From Runella sp. MFBS21 (GTDB lineage: Bacteria; Bacteroidota; Bacteroidia; Cytophagales; Spirosomataceae): a stretch of 40,789 bases of DNA. The DNA lies in the NCBI RefSeq assembly GCF_029433105.1, contig NZ_JARNTW010000034.1:1-40789 (forward strand), read 5' to 3'. Position numbers and translations under genes: made by a program. The notes beneath the pieces were generated by a model. It did not search any database, was not told the DNA's origin, and worked only from the letters and a program-made list of their open reading frames with translations. Shown piece by piece: positions 40,667 to 40,789 of the stretch. Within the stretch, counting starts at the first letter, position 1. The number at the start of each line of letters is the position of its first letter.

Positions 40667-40789
<123 letters not shown>

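Overview
The window reads as chromosomal DNA of a Bacteroidota bacterium, most likely order Cytophagales (Spirosomataceae/Cytophagaceae-like). The evidence is: promoters of the Bacteroidota type (TTTG about 19-21 bases before TAnnTTTG), little Shine-Dalgarno signal, a PorT homologue, a PD40/OmpA protein, an S46 peptidase, a serine-palmitoyltransferase-like enzyme, a menaquinone methyltransferase, and a 16S rRNA 5' end at the right edge. The species cannot be fixed from this. Most of the window is ordinary, densely coded core genome. I see no CRISPR array, prophage or defence island.

Layout. 1-880: no intact gene; a decayed insertion sequence with imperfect terminal inverted repeats and a frameshifted transposase remnant on the minus strand. 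1.0-5.5 kb: a small P-loop kinase, a divergent Hsp20-like protein, a PD40-CRD-OmpA envelope protein and a FAN1-like VRR-NUC nuclease. 5.5-8.3 kb (minus): a NagX/DUF5009-like membrane acyltransferase, a two-cluster Fe-S protein with a CDGSH motif, and release factor 1. 8.6-14.9 kb: a FadN-type beta-oxidation enzyme, a bacterial GRAS-domain protein paired with a phosphotriesterase-family hydrolase, a PspC protein, and an acetyl xylan esterase on the minus strand. 15.0-19.3 kb: an AT-rich glycan cluster (GT4, zinc-cysteine methyltransferase, GT4, O-antigen ligase/polymerase). 19.3-25 kb: an Ala/Glu-rich amphipathic-helix protein, a serine-palmitoyltransferase-like enzyme, an exported Gfo/Idh/MocA oxidoreductase, initiator tRNA-Met, Era and Der. 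25-31 kb (minus): S46 dipeptidyl-peptidase (DPP7 type), ChrA, a 2OG-Fe(II) oxygenase, PorT and UbiE. 31.2-35.6 kb: a holin-like membrane protein, then a minus-strand GT4 / PglC-like / PglD-like glycan set and an acyl-CoA carboxylase beta subunit. 35.7-40.2 kb: an apparently exported MTA/SAH nucleosidase, a GH63-type glycosidase, a CMD/AhpD-like protein and a conserved hypothetical. 40.24-40.79 kb: three tandem rRNA promoters, a leader with a hairpin, and the first about 120 bases of 16S rRNA.

Most notable points: (i) the GRAS-domain protein, a bacterial relative of the plant transcriptional regulators, with VHIID, PFYRE and SAW regions readable and a PTE-family gene 15 bases downstream; (ii) the triplicated rRNA promoter region; (iii) a nucleosidase of normally cytoplasmic function carrying a signal peptide; (iv) two near-perfect long palindromes serving as bidirectional terminators. 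Assignments are from reading motifs by eye; no database search was run.
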